Below, one piece after another: positions 21,994-29,564 of a DNA stretch of 29,689 nt. The stretch lies in assembly GCA_042408785.1 (NCBI GenBank), contig JBHOQU010000087.1, forward strand, positions 1 to 29,689. The letters are read 5' to 3'. A model generated the notes under the pieces. It searched no databases, was not told the DNA's origin, and saw only the letters and a program-made list of their open reading frames with translations. The translations under genes were made by a program, and so were the position numbers. Numbering within the stretch: the first letter of the stretch is position 1; the number at the start of each line of letters is the position of its first letter. This DNA comes from JAUQQI01 sp042408785 (GTDB taxonomy: Bacteria > Chloroflexota > Dehalococcoidia > JAUQQI01).

Positions 21994-22557
21994 TTAGCGC
22001 TTCTTACCTCCCGCCTTGCCGGCCTTGCCCGCCTTGCCGGCCTTCAGCCGGACCTCTTCACCGGTGTAGCGGATGCCCTTGCCCTTGTAGGGGTCCGGCG
22101 GCCGGATGGCCCGGACTTCGGCCGCAAACTGGCCGACAAGCTGCTTATCGGTTCCCGAAATGATGATTCGGTTTGTCCCCTCAACCGCCACTTCAATGCC
22201 CGGCGGCGGGGTAACCTCTACCGGGTGGGAGAAGCCCACCTGCAGGACCAGCTTGTTGCCCACCTTCTGGGCCCGGTAGCCCACCCCCACCAGGTCCAGG
22301 CTCTTGGAAAACCCCTTGGTGACCCCCTCCACCATGTTGGCGATCAGGGTCCGGCTGAGCCCGTGCAGGGCCCGGTGTTGGCGGAGGTCCGACTGCCGCT
22401 CCACCAGAATCTTGCCGTCCTCAATCCGGACGCTTATGGCCGGGTGAAGCTGCCGGCTCAGGGTGCCCTTCGGCCCCGAAACCGTCACGGTGTGGTCGCT
22501 TACGGCCACATTTACCCCCGGCGGGATCACTATGGGCTGTCGGCCGATCCGGGACAT
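21994..22557 (-). CDS. rplF: 50S ribosomal protein L6, with KAG-repeat tail
   Basis: This is a 187-residue protein near the factor-binding site. SRIGRQPIVIPPGVNVAVSDHTVTVSGPKGTLSR opens it, LVGQFAAEVRAIRPPDPYKGKGIRYTGEEVRLKAGK is the standard C-terminal motif, and both repeats of the L6 fold are present. After the motif the protein ends in tandem Lys-Ala-Gly triplets (KAGKAGKAGKAGGKKR), encoded by 9-base DNA repeats. The tail is about 10 residues longer than the common GK-rich end and is probably disordered, rRNA-binding or simply neutral. Confidence 0.96.
   Translation of the reverse strand: MSRIGRQPIVIPPGVNVAVSDHTVTVSGPKGTLSRQLHPAISVRIEDGKILVERQSDLRQHRALHGLSRTLIANMVEGVTKGFSKSLDLVGVGYRAQKVGNKLVLQVGFSHPVEVTPPPGIEVAVEGTNRIIISGTDKQLVGQFAAEVRAIRPPDPYKGKGIRYTGEEVRLKAGKAGKAGKAGGKKR
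22012..22047. repeat. Four 9-base tandem repeats encoding Lys-Ala-Gly in rplF
   Basis: Units on the plus strand alternate CGCCTTGCC and GGCCTTGCC (22012-22020, 22021-22029, 22030-22038), ending in a degenerate GGCCTTCAG (22039-22047). Because the unit is a multiple of three, copy-number change would lengthen or shorten the L6 tail without a frameshift. Confidence 0.8.
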
Positions 22558-22572
22558 GTCAGACCACCCCCT

Positions 22573-22965
22573 TTACCAGACGTAGGCGATAACCTCGCCC
22601 CCGAGCCGTCGCCGCCAGGCCTCCTGCCCGGTCATCACCCCCTGCGGGGTCGAGATGATCGCGATCCCCAGCCCCCCATACACCCGGGGGATCTCCGACC
22701 GCTGCACGTACACCCGGAGACCCGGCTTGCTCACCCGCTTAAGGCCGGTGATGACCGGCTCCTTCTTGCCCGTATACTTGAGGTGAATGCGCAGCATTCG
22801 CCGCGGCCCCTCCTGGTAAACCTCGTAGTCTTTAATAAAGCCCTCCTCTTTCAGGATGCGGGCGATGGCAATTTTCATCTTGGAGGCCGGCACCGTCACC
22901 GTTTCGTGGCGCACGGCCACGGCGTTGCGGATTCGGGTAAGCATATCGGCAATGGGGTCGGTCAT
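22573..22965 (-). CDS. rpsH: 30S ribosomal protein S8
   Basis: This is a central-domain 16S-binding protein and, in many bacteria, the repressor of the spc operon. It has 130 residues. MTDPIADMLTRIRNAVAVRHETV, the middle strand VITGLKRVSKPGLRVYV and the closing GLGIAIISTPQGVMTGQEAWRRRLGGEVIAYVW are canonical. Two ATG codons lie in tandem (22963-22968); the second gives the usual N-terminus, and a GGTGG site serves either. It follows rpsZ by about 25 bases. Confidence 0.97.
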   Translation of the reverse strand: MTDPIADMLTRIRNAVAVRHETVTVPASKMKIAIARILKEEGFIKDYEVYQEGPRRMLRIHLKYTGKKEPVITGLKRVSKPGLRVYVQRSEIPRVYGGLGIAIISTPQGVMTGQEAWRRRLGGEVIAYVW

Positions 22966-22990
22966 CATCGCAACCACCCGCCTTCTCCTT

Positions 22991-23176
22991 TTACCACGAA
23001 GCCTTGCGAACCCCCGGTAGCTCCCCGGCCAGAGCCTTCTGCCGGAAGCAGATCCGGCAGAGGCCGAACTTTCGGATGTAAGCCCGGGGCCGGCCGCAGT
23101 TGGCGCACCGGTTCCGGTGCTGAACCGGGTATTTCGGCGGCTTCTGCGATTTTACGATCTGGGATGTTCTGGCCAA
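22991..23176 (-). CDS. rpsZ: 30S ribosomal protein S14, type Z (zinc-binding)
   Basis: This is the short, zinc-dependent S14 of 61 residues: four cysteines at 24, 27, 40 and 43 (CANC and CRIC) and the end LPGVRKASW. The short form is typical of Gram-positive bacteria, Chloroflexota, Thermus and archaea rather than proteobacteria. The start codon is TTG (23174-23176), placed eight bases after a full AAAGGAGG that overlaps the rplE stop; no ATG would give a proper N-terminus. Confidence 0.96.
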   Translation of the reverse strand: MARTSQIVKSQKPPKYPVQHRNRCANCGRPRAYIRKFGLCRICFRQKALAGELPGVRKASW

Positions 23177-23184
23177 AGTTTTCC

Positions 23185-23192
23185 CCTCCTTT
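23185..23192 (-). promoter_or_regulatory. Strong ribosome binding site that fixes the TTG start of rpsZ
   Basis: AAAGGAGG on the minus strand overlaps the rplE stop codon and lies eight bases before the rpsZ TTG. It matches the anti-Shine-Dalgarno fully and compensates for the weak start codon. Confidence 0.8.
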
Positions 23193-23802
23193 ACTGCCTG
23201 GCAAAGGGCATGCCGAGGAGCTCAAGAAGCCGCTTGGCTTCCAGGTCGCTTTTGGCCGTGGTGACGATAGTCACTTCGAGCCCCCGGATCCGGTCGATCT
23301 TATCGTAGTCAATTTCGGGGAACACCAGCTGTTCCCGCAGGCCGATGGAATAGTTTCCCCGGCCGTCGAAAGACCGGGGCGAAACCCCCCGGAAGTCCCG
23401 CTGCCGGGGCAGGACGACGTTCATTAATTTGTCCAGAAAGTGCCACATTCGCTCGCCCCGGAGGGTAACCATCACCCCGATGGGCATCCCCGCCCGCAGC
23501 CGGAACTGCGCAATCGACTTCCGGGCCCGGGTAACCACCGGGTGCTGGCCGGCGATCAGGCTCAGGTCCCGCACCGCCGAGTCCACCGCCCGGGGGTTCT
23601 GGACGGCCTCGCCCAGCCCGATGTTGAGCACCACCTTCTCCAGCCGGGGTACCTCCATCGGGTTCTTGTACCCGAACTCCCGCATCATCGCCGGGACCAC
23701 GACCTCTTCGTAGAGCTGCCTAAGCCGCGGCTTGGGCCGGGCCCCGTCCGTCGGCGCCGGGGTCCGGACTGTCTCTTCGGCGGTGCGCTCCTTTTCGGCC
23801 AT
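23191..23802 (-). CDS. rplE: 50S ribosomal protein L5
   Basis: This is a 5S rRNA- and P-tRNA-contacting protein of 203 residues. The core starts at about residue 27 (RLRQLYEEVVVPAMMREFGYKN) and includes VPRLEKVVLNIGLGEAVQNP, RAGMPIGVMVTLRGERMWHFLDKLMNVVLPRQRDFRG and YSIGLREQLVFPEIDYDK. About 24 nonconserved residues rich in Glu, Thr and Pro precede it (MAEKERTAEETVRTPAPTDG), so it is longer than the usual 180. The ATG shares one base with the rplX stop (TGATG). Confidence 0.96.
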   Translation of the reverse strand: MAEKERTAEETVRTPAPTDGARPKPRLRQLYEEVVVPAMMREFGYKNPMEVPRLEKVVLNIGLGEAVQNPRAVDSAVRDLSLIAGQHPVVTRARKSIAQFRLRAGMPIGVMVTLRGERMWHFLDKLMNVVLPRQRDFRGVSPRSFDGRGNYSIGLREQLVFPEIDYDKIDRIRGLEVTIVTTAKSDLEAKRLLELLGMPFARQ

Positions 23803-24131
23803 CAGTCGACCACCTCGCCGCACTTTTTGCAGTAGCGAACCTTCCGGGGCTTGCCGGCCGCCTCCTGAAGGAAGCGAAAGCCCACCCGCGCCGGCCGGTT
23901 GCACTTGGGGCAGACCAGCATCACCTTCGAGATGGGTATTGGCGCCTCCAGCTCGATGATGCCCGCCTGCCGCAGGCCCGGCCGGGGCCGAACGTGCTTT
24001 TTAACGATGTTTATACCCTCGACGACAATCCGGCCCTCGTCGGGGATGACCCGCAGGACCCGGCCCCGCCGGTTCCGGTCCTTGCCCCGCAAGACCTGAA
24101 CCAGGTCGTTGCGTTTGATCTTAAAGGCCAT
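23802..24131 (-). CDS. rplX: 50S ribosomal protein L24, with zinc-ribbon-like C-terminus
   Basis: This early 50S assembly protein has 109 residues. The KOW motif (VQVLRGKDRNRRGRVLRVIP) is near the N-terminus, followed by VEGINIVKKHVRP. The C-terminal half has two CxxC pairs (Cys74/Cys77, Cys101/Cys104) that probably bind zinc, a form lost in many mesophiles. It sits between rplN and rplE, with 1-base stop/start overlap to rplE. Confidence 0.97.
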   Translation of the reverse strand: MAFKIKRNDLVQVLRGKDRNRRGRVLRVIPDEGRIVVEGINIVKKHVRPRPGLRQAGIIELEAPIPISKVMLVCPKCNRPARVGFRFLQEAAGKPRKVRYCKKCGEVVD

Positions 24132-24134
24132 GGC

Positions 24135-24503
24135 TTAGACCACCTCCGGTGCCAGGGAGACGATCTTGGTGAAGTTTTTGTCCCTGAGCTCCCGGGCCAC
24201 CGGCCCGAAAATCCGGGTTCCCCGCGGGTTGTTGCGGTCGGTGAGGATCACCGCGGCGTTGTCGTCGAACCGGACGTAGGTGCCGTCGGGCCGCCGGACG
24301 GGGAAGGCCGTCCGCACCACCACGGCCCGGACCACATCCCCCTCCTTGACGGCCGCCGTCGGGGTCGCCTCCTTCACGGAGGCCACCACCACGTCCCCCA
24401 CCGACGCGTACTTCCGGTTCGAGCCCCCGAGGACCCGAATGACCATTATCTCTTTGGCGCCGGTATTGTCGGCGACTTTAAGCCGGGAATATATCTGCAA
24501 CAT
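24135..24503 (-). CDS. rplN: 50S ribosomal protein L14
   Basis: This 122-residue protein forms an intersubunit bridge near the sarcin-ricin loop. The sequence LQIYSRLKVADNTGAKEIMVIRVLGGSNRKYASVGDVVVASVKEATP, the strand VRRPDGTYVRFDDNAAVI and the terminal GTRIFGPVARELRDKNFTKIVSLAPEVV are invariant hallmarks. Length and both ends match the family exactly. Confidence 0.98.
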   Translation of the reverse strand: MLQIYSRLKVADNTGAKEIMVIRVLGGSNRKYASVGDVVVASVKEATPTAAVKEGDVVRAVVVRTAFPVRRPDGTYVRFDDNAAVILTDRNNPRGTRIFGPVARELRDKNFTKIVSLAPEVV

Positions 24504-24509
24504 TTTTAC

Positions 24510-24800
24510 CTAACTCCCTTCGGGTGCCGCCTCCTCCGCCGGTGCGGCCAGCTCCTCGTGGCCCAGGATCTCCACGACCCGCCAGCGCTTCGTCCGGGAG
24601 AGGGGCCTAGTCTCGACGATCTTGACCACATCCCCAACCCGGCAGCGGTTCTCCTCGTCGTGGGCGGCGTACTTTTTGGTTTTGCGCACCAGCTTTTTGT
24701 AAAGCGGGTGCCGCCGGTAGGTTTCCACCGCCACAATGACGGTCTTCTGCATCTTGTCGCTCACCACCCGCCCCACCAAGACCTTCCGGTTCTGCCTCAT
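24510..24800 (-). CDS. rpsQ: 30S ribosomal protein S17
   Basis: This is an OB-fold primary 16S-binding protein of 96 residues. RKVLVGRVVSDKMQKTVIVAVE, HPLYKKLVRKTKKYAAHDE and GDVVKIVETRPLSRTKRWRVVEIL are the family motifs. A short alanine/glutamate-rich tail (LAAPAEEAAPEGS) extends past the usual end. The ATG overlaps the rpmC stop (ATGA), so the two are translated in a coupled way. Confidence 0.97.
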   Translation of the reverse strand: MRQNRKVLVGRVVSDKMQKTVIVAVETYRRHPLYKKLVRKTKKYAAHDEENRCRVGDVVKIVETRPLSRTKRWRVVEILGHEELAAPAEEAAPEGS

Positions 24801-25003
24801 AAGGCCCCCTCCTTTTCCCGAAGGACCGTCAGGATCCGGGCGATCCGCCGCCGAACCTTTTGAAGCTCGGCGGTGTTTTCCAGCTGGCGGGTGGCGTGCC
24901 GGAAGCGCAGGTTAAAAAGCTCCTGGCGGGCCTCCTCCAGCCGCTGTCGGAGCTCGGCCGGCCCCAACTGCCGCAGTTGCTTGAGCTCCTCCCGGACCTT
25001 CAC
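24797..25003 (-). CDS. rpmC: 50S ribosomal protein L29
   Basis: This is a two-helix protein at the tunnel exit, 68 residues. ELKQLRQLGPAELRQRLEEARQELFNLRFRHATRQLENTAELQKVRRRIARILTVLRE is a textbook L29. The start is GTG at 25001-25003, three bases after the rplP stop; it encodes the expected KVREEL N-terminus. It lies between rplP and rpsQ as in other S10 operons. Confidence 0.97.
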   Translation of the reverse strand: MKVREELKQLRQLGPAELRQRLEEARQELFNLRFRHATRQLENTAELQKVRRRIARILTVLREKEGAL

Positions 25004-25006
25004 GGC

Positions 25007-25429
25007 TCAGGCCTCGGCCAGCTCGGTTTTGGTCACGACCTGCGTTTCCACTGGCAGCTTGTGGCTGGCCAGCCGCAGGGCCTCCCGGGCCACCTCTTCC
25101 CGAACGCCGGCCAGCTCGAAGAGGATTCGGCCGGGCTTGACCACGGCCACCCACTCCTCAACGCTGCCCTTGCCGCTCCCCATCCGGGTTTCGGCCGGCT
25201 TCTTGGTCACCGGCTTATCCGGGAAGATCCGAATCCAGACCTTGCCGCCCCGCTTGATGTGGTGGGTGATGGCCCGCCGGGCGGCCTCGATCTGCCGGGC
25301 CGTCACCCAGCCGGGGGTGACGGCCTGGAGGCCGAACTCCCCAAAGGCCACGGTGTTGCCCCGGGTAGCAACCCCGGTGAGTCGGCCCCGCTGCTGCTTG
25401 CGGTACTTAACGCGCCTTGGCTGAAGCAT
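25007..25429 (-). CDS. rplP: 50S ribosomal protein L16
   Basis: This protein organises the tRNA A- and P-site architecture of the 50S subunit. It has 140 residues. MLQPRRVKYRKQQRGRLTG, GEFGLQAVTPGWVTARQIEAARRAITHHIKRGGKVWIRIFPDKPVTKKPAETRMGSGKG and the closing A-x-KLPVETQVV motif are complete. It begins two bases after the rpsC stop. Confidence 0.98.
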   Translation of the reverse strand: MLQPRRVKYRKQQRGRLTGVATRGNTVAFGEFGLQAVTPGWVTARQIEAARRAITHHIKRGGKVWIRIFPDKPVTKKPAETRMGSGKGSVEEWVAVVKPGRILFELAGVREEVAREALRLASHKLPVETQVVTKTELAEA

Positions 25430-25431
25430 CC

Positions 25432-26166
25432 TTACTCTTCCTCCGTCAGGGCCACGGCCTCGGGCTCGGCCGCCTCAACCCCTTCGGCCGCCGGAAGCTG
25501 GGCCCGGGCGAAGCGCTCCTCCTCCGGCCGCTCCGGCCAGATATCGCCCTTATAAATCCAGACTTTAACCCCGATCCGGCCGTAGGTGGTGAGGGCCTCG
25601 GCCGTCCCGTAATCGATGTCCGCCCGGATTGTCTGCAGGGGCACCCGACCGGCCCGCTCGGTGTCCTTCCGCTTCATTTCGGCCCCGCCCAATCGACCGG
25701 CAACGGTTATTTTGATGCCCATGGCCCCACGCTGAAGGGCCCGCTGAACGGCCTGCTTCATCGCCCGCTTGTGGGAGACCCGCCGTTCGATCTGCTCGGC
25801 GATGCTCCGGGCAACCAGGGGCGCCTCCAGCTCGGGAACCCGCACCTCGTGGATCACCAGCCGGATGCGCTTGCCGGTCCGCTCCTCCAGCAGGTGGCGC
25901 AGCTCCTCCACCTTCTGCCCACCCCGGCCGATGGCCACCCCGGGCCGGGCCGTGTGGATGGTAACCACCACCTCGTTAGGCGGCTTGCGGTCGATCTCCA
26001 CCCGGGAAACCGCCGCGTCTGCCAGGCGCTCGAAGATAACGTTGCGAATGAGCATGTCCTCCCGGACCAGGGCGGCGTAGTCGCTGTCCCGGGCCGCAAA
26101 CCAGTGGGTCTGCCAGTCTTTATTTATCCCCAGCCGAAAGCCGGTCGGGTGAACTTTCTGGCCCAA
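25432..26166 (-). CDS. rpsC: 30S ribosomal protein S3, with acidic C-terminal tail
   Basis: This is an mRNA-entry protein of 244 residues. GQKVHPTGFRLGI opens it, the KH domain has the GRGG loop at residues 80-83, and the C-terminal domain carries GAMGIKITVAGRLGGAEMKRKDTERAGRVPLQTIRADIDYGTAEA. After IWPERPEEE a nonconserved acidic tail of about 25 residues ends in EEE. The start is TTG at 26164-26166, directly after the rplV TAA, with AAGGAGG five bases upstream; no ATG fits the invariant GQKVHP start. Confidence 0.97.
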   Translation of the reverse strand: MGQKVHPTGFRLGINKDWQTHWFAARDSDYAALVREDMLIRNVIFERLADAAVSRVEIDRKPPNEVVVTIHTARPGVAIGRGGQKVEELRHLLEERTGKRIRLVIHEVRVPELEAPLVARSIAEQIERRVSHKRAMKQAVQRALQRGAMGIKITVAGRLGGAEMKRKDTERAGRVPLQTIRADIDYGTAEALTTYGRIGVKVWIYKGDIWPERPEEERFARAQLPAAEGVEAAEPEAVALTEEE

Positions 26167-26505
26167 TTACGCCTCCTTCGACTCCAGGACCACGGTAATG
26201 TGACTCGTCCGCTTTAAGATCGGCTTAACCCGCCCCCTGGGTCCGGCCCGCCAGCGCTTGAGCCGGGGCCCCTCGTCGGCCACGGCCTTGACGACCCGAA
26301 GCTCATCGGCCGGAATCTGGTAGTTATTTTCGGCGTTGGCGATGGCTGACTTCAGCACCTTGGCCGCCAGCCGGGCCGCCTTATTGGGCAGGTACTCCAG
26401 GGTTGCCATGGCCCGCTCGGCCGGCTGACCGACGATGAGCCGGAGGACCGGCCGGGCCTTAATGGGCGAGATCCGCAGGTAGCGGGCGGTTGCGCTGACT
26501 CGCAT
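26167..26505 (-). CDS. rplV: 50S ribosomal protein L22
   Basis: This protein lines the exit tunnel. It has 112 residues from ATG 26503-26505. ATARYLRISPIKARPVLRLIVGQPAERAMATLEYLPNKAARLAAKVLKSAIANAENNY is the core. The tunnel hairpin GPRLKRWRAGPRGRVKPILKRTSHITVVL is complete. GGTGGGAG precedes the chosen ATG. A longer frame to 26586 overlaps rpsS and is not conserved. Confidence 0.97.
   Translation of the reverse strand: MRVSATARYLRISPIKARPVLRLIVGQPAERAMATLEYLPNKAARLAAKVLKSAIANAENNYQIPADELRVVKAVADEGPRLKRWRAGPRGRVKPILKRTSHITVVLESKEA
26172..26178 (-). promoter_or_regulatory. Strong ribosome binding site that fixes the TTG start of rpsC
   Basis: AAGGAGG on the minus strand lies within the last codons of rplV, five bases before the rpsC TTG. 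Together with the invariant S3 N-terminus it settles the start codon. Confidence 0.8.
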
Positions 26506-26515
26506 CGGCTCCCAC

Positions 26516-26806
26516 CTACCTTCGTCTGACCTGGGTGGTCCGTTCCGACTTGGCCTCGTGGCCCCGGAACGTGCGGGTCGGCGCAAACTCGCCCAGTCGG
26601 TGGCCCACCATCGCCTCGGTTATATAGATGGGCACGTGGCGGCGCCCGTCGTGGACGGCGATGGTGTGGCCCACCATGAGCGGAATTATCACCGAGTCCC
26701 GCGACCAGGTTTTTATAACCGCCTTCTGCCCGGTCTGGTTCATCTTGAGAATCTTTTTAACCAGTTTCGGGTCGACGTACGGGCCTTTCTTGGTGGACCT
26801 GGACAT
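26516..26806 (-). CDS. rpsS: 30S ribosomal protein S19
   Basis: This is a head protein contacting S13 and 5S/23S bridges, 96 residues. SRSTKKGPYVDPKLVKKI, IKTWSRDSVIIPLMVGHTIAVHDGRRHVPIYITEAMVGHRLGEFAPTRTFRGH and the basic tail are the family signature. It begins five bases after the rplB stop. Confidence 0.98.
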   Translation of the reverse strand: MSRSTKKGPYVDPKLVKKILKMNQTGQKAVIKTWSRDSVIIPLMVGHTIAVHDGRRHVPIYITEAMVGHRLGEFAPTRTFRGHEAKSERTTQVRRR

Positions 26807-26811
26807 GGCCG

Positions 26812-27645
26812 CTAACCCTTCTTTTCACGCCGTCGGATTATATACTTGTCGGTCCACTCCCGACGCCGGGTCTTCACACCCCGGGCCGGCTTGCCCCAGG
26901 GGGTCTTCGGTCCCGGCAGACCGATGGGCGCCCGCCCCTCGCCGCCCCCGTGGGGGTGGTCCCGGGGCGTCATCGCCGAGCCCCGCACCGCCGGCCGCCA
27001 GCCCAGCCACCGCCGCCGGCCGGCCTTCCCCAGGTTGATGAGCTCATGCTCCGGGTTGCTCACCTGCCCGATGGTGGCCATGCACTCGAGGCGCACCCGT
27101 CGGACCTCCCCGGAGGCCAGCCGGATGGTGGCGTAGTCGCCCTCCTTAGCCAGCAGCTGGGCCGAGGTTCCCGCCGCCCGGGCGATCTGACCGCCCCGGC
27201 CGGGGATGAGCTCGACGTTGTGAATTACGGTCCCCACCGGGATATTCCGCAGGGGGAGGGCATTGCCCACCCTGATCTCGGCTTCGGGTCCGGACATAAC
27301 CGTGTCGCCCACCTGCAGTCCCTGGGGGGCGATGATATACCGCTTTTCGCCGTCGGCGTAGTGCAGCAGGGCGATCCGGGCCGAGCGGTTGGGGTCGTAC
27401 TCGATGGCCGCCACCCGGGCCGGCACGCCCCACTTATCCCGCTTAAAGTCAATGACCCGGTAAAGCCGCTTGTGGCCGCCGCCCCGATGCCGGACGGTGA
27501 CCCGGCCCTGGTGGTTGCGCCCGGCGTGTTTTTTCAGCGGCTCCACCAGGGACTTTTCGGGCTCGGTTTTGGTTATCTCCGAAAAGTCGTAGCCGGTCAT
27601 CCCCCGCACACCGGGGGAGGTCGGCTTGTAAGTCTTAATCCCCAT
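26812..27645 (-). CDS. rplB: 50S ribosomal protein L2
   Basis: This is a peptidyl-transferase-proximal protein of 277 residues. GRNHQGRVTVRHRGGGHKRLYRVIDFKRDKWGVPARVAAIEYDPNRSARIALL marks the OB domain. The SH3-like domain follows, ending with the invariant HPHGGGEGRAPIGLPGPKTPWGKPARGVKTR loop and RRREKKG. Everything expected is present at normal length. Confidence 0.98.
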   Translation of the reverse strand: MGIKTYKPTSPGVRGMTGYDFSEITKTEPEKSLVEPLKKHAGRNHQGRVTVRHRGGGHKRLYRVIDFKRDKWGVPARVAAIEYDPNRSARIALLHYADGEKRYIIAPQGLQVGDTVMSGPEAEIRVGNALPLRNIPVGTVIHNVELIPGRGGQIARAAGTSAQLLAKEGDYATIRLASGEVRRVRLECMATIGQVSNPEHELINLGKAGRRRWLGWRPAVRGSAMTPRDHPHGGGEGRAPIGLPGPKTPWGKPARGVKTRRREWTDKYIIRRREKKG

Positions 27646-27656
27646 CCGTTAACTCC

Positions 27657-27950
27657 TTACACACCCTCGAAGAGGTCGATCCGGTACCCGGGCTTGAGGG
27701 TGACGACCGCCTTCTTCCAGGGCGAGGTCCGGCCCCGGCTCCGCCCAACCCGGCGGACCTTGCCCTTCACCCACATGGTATTTACGGCCGCCACCTCCAC
27801 GTTGAAGGCCCGCTCCACCGCCTCCTTGATCTGGAGCTTGTTCGCCTCCGGATGGACCTCGAAAACGTATTTGCCCTCGCCGGCCAGGGCCGTCGTCTTC
27901 TCGGTGACAATGGGCCGGCGCAGGACTTCAAGCAGGGGCACCTCAGCCAT
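27657..27950 (-). CDS. rplW: 50S ribosomal protein L23
   Basis: This tunnel-exit protein docks trigger factor and SRP. It has 97 residues. VLRRPIVTEKTTALAGEGKYVFEVHPEANKLQIKEAVERAFNVEVAAVNTMWVKGKVRRVGRSRGRTSPWKKAVVTLKPG is a full L23 core ending IDLFEGV. It starts two bases after the rplD stop. Confidence 0.97.
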   Translation of the reverse strand: MAEVPLLEVLRRPIVTEKTTALAGEGKYVFEVHPEANKLQIKEAVERAFNVEVAAVNTMWVKGKVRRVGRSRGRTSPWKKAVVTLKPGYRIDLFEGV

Positions 27951-27952
27951 GG

Positions 27953-28588
27953 CTAATTTTCCTCCGGTTCGGCCAGCCTGGCTTCGAGGCGCCGCACCGC
28001 CGCCACCGGGATCAGCAGAAAGCGACGGGCGAGTACGTCGTAGGCGTTAAGGTTGTCGGCCTGGGCTGTCCAGACGTCGGGCAGGTTTCGGGCGGCCAGG
28101 ACCACTGCCCGGTCGGGCTCGGGCAGGACGACCGTAATCGAGCGGTCGAGGCCGAGCCCCCGGAGCACCCGGGCAAACGCCCGGGTCTTGCCCTCCGGGA
28201 GGGCCAGGTCCTCGACGACTATAAGCTCACCGTCTCTAATTTTAGCAGACAGGGCCGCCTTGAGCGCAAGGCGCCGCATCTTCTTCGGCATCTTCTGCCG
28301 ATAGTCCCGGGGGTGCGGACCGTGGACGATTCCCCCGTGGCGCCAGTGGGGCGCCCGGATCGACCCCTGCCGGGCCCGGCCGGTGCCCTTCTGGACCCAG
28401 GGCTTGCGCCCACCGCCGCTCACCTCCCCCCGGGTCTTGGTGTCGTGGGTGCCCTGGCGCCGGTTGGCCAGGTACATCACCACCGCCTGGTGAAGCAGGG
28501 GCACGTTGACCGGGACCCCAAAAACGTCGTCCCGAACGGTTATCTCCCCAATGACCTCGCCTTCAAGGTTCCGAACCGGCAGCTGCAT
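27953..28588 (-). CDS. rplD: 50S ribosomal protein L4
   Basis: This protein has a tunnel-constricting loop. It has 211 residues. DVFGVPVNVPLLHQAVVMYLANRRQGTHDTKTRGEVSGGGRKPWVQKGTGRARQGSIRAPHWRHGGIVHGPHPRDY contains the globular start and extended loop, and SITVVLPEPDRAVVLAARNLPDVWTAQADNLNAYDVL is the standard C-terminal fold. In enteric bacteria L4 represses the S10 operon through a leader hairpin; that leader region is outside this window. Confidence 0.97.
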   Translation of the reverse strand: MQLPVRNLEGEVIGEITVRDDVFGVPVNVPLLHQAVVMYLANRRQGTHDTKTRGEVSGGGRKPWVQKGTGRARQGSIRAPHWRHGGIVHGPHPRDYRQKMPKKMRRLALKAALSAKIRDGELIVVEDLALPEGKTRAFARVLRGLGLDRSITVVLPEPDRAVVLAARNLPDVWTAQADNLNAYDVLARRFLLIPVAAVRRLEARLAEPEEN

Positions 28589-28591
28589 GGC

Positions 28592-29227
28592 TCAGCTCCC
28601 CCGCCGGGCCTTGACGGCGTGCCGGATCATCAGCAGCCCCTTCCGCGGCCCGGGCACGGCACCCTTTACAAACAGCAGGTTTCTTTCGGCGTCCACCCGG
28701 ATGACTTCCAGGTTCTGCACCGTAACCCGCTGGTGGCCCATGTGCCCGGCCATCCGCAGGCCCTTGATCACCCGGCCGGGGTCGGTGTTGGCCCCGATGG
28801 AACCGGGCGCCCGCCACCGGTTCGACTGGCCGTGGGTCTTCGGGCCCCCGGCAAAGCCGTGCCGCTTGACCACACCGGCAAACCCCCGACCTTTCGAAGT
28901 CCCGGTCACGTCCACCAGGTCCCCCGGCTTGAAAATGGTCACATCCACCTTCTGCCCCACGGTCACCTGGTCGGCCCCGTCCAGGACCTTAAATTCCCGC
29001 AGGTGCCGCAGGTTGCCCAGCCCCTTCAGGTGGCCCCGCATCGGCTTGTTTAGCCGCTTCTTAGTGTCGAAGCCGAGCTGGACGGCCGAATACCCGTCCC
29101 GCTCCGGGGTGCGCACCTGAACCACCCAGCAGGGGCCGGCCTGGATGACAGTAACGGGCACCACCGTCCCGTCCTCCCGGAAGACCCGGGTCATCCCCAG
29201 CTTGTAGCCGAGCAGTCCCTCGATCAT
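28592..29227 (-). CDS. rplC: 50S ribosomal protein L3
   Basis: This is an early 50S assembly protein of 211 residues. MIEGLLGYKLGMTRVFREDGTVVPVTVIQAGPC opens it. The long loop KGRGFAGVVKRHGFAGGPKTHGQSNRWRAPGSIGANTDPGRVIKGLRMAGHMG reaches toward the peptidyl transferase centre. The THGQS-x-x-x-RAPGSIGA form of the loop resembles that of Chloroflexota more than that of enterics, a judgement from memory. It lies 14 bases after rpsJ. Confidence 0.97.
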   Translation of the reverse strand: MIEGLLGYKLGMTRVFREDGTVVPVTVIQAGPCWVVQVRTPERDGYSAVQLGFDTKKRLNKPMRGHLKGLGNLRHLREFKVLDGADQVTVGQKVDVTIFKPGDLVDVTGTSKGRGFAGVVKRHGFAGGPKTHGQSNRWRAPGSIGANTDPGRVIKGLRMAGHMGHQRVTVQNLEVIRVDAERNLLFVKGAVPGPRKGLLMIRHAVKARRGS

Positions 29228-29241
29228 GGCCGGTTTATCCT

Positions 29242-29553
<312 letters not shown>

Positions 29554-29564
29554 CTCAGCTCACC

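Noticed and set aside
21877..23427. A 516-codon plus-strand open frame across rplR, rplF, rpsH, rpsZ and rplE
   Set aside because: It covers five unmistakable ribosomal genes on the other strand, and its composition is Pro/His/Arg-rich without motifs.
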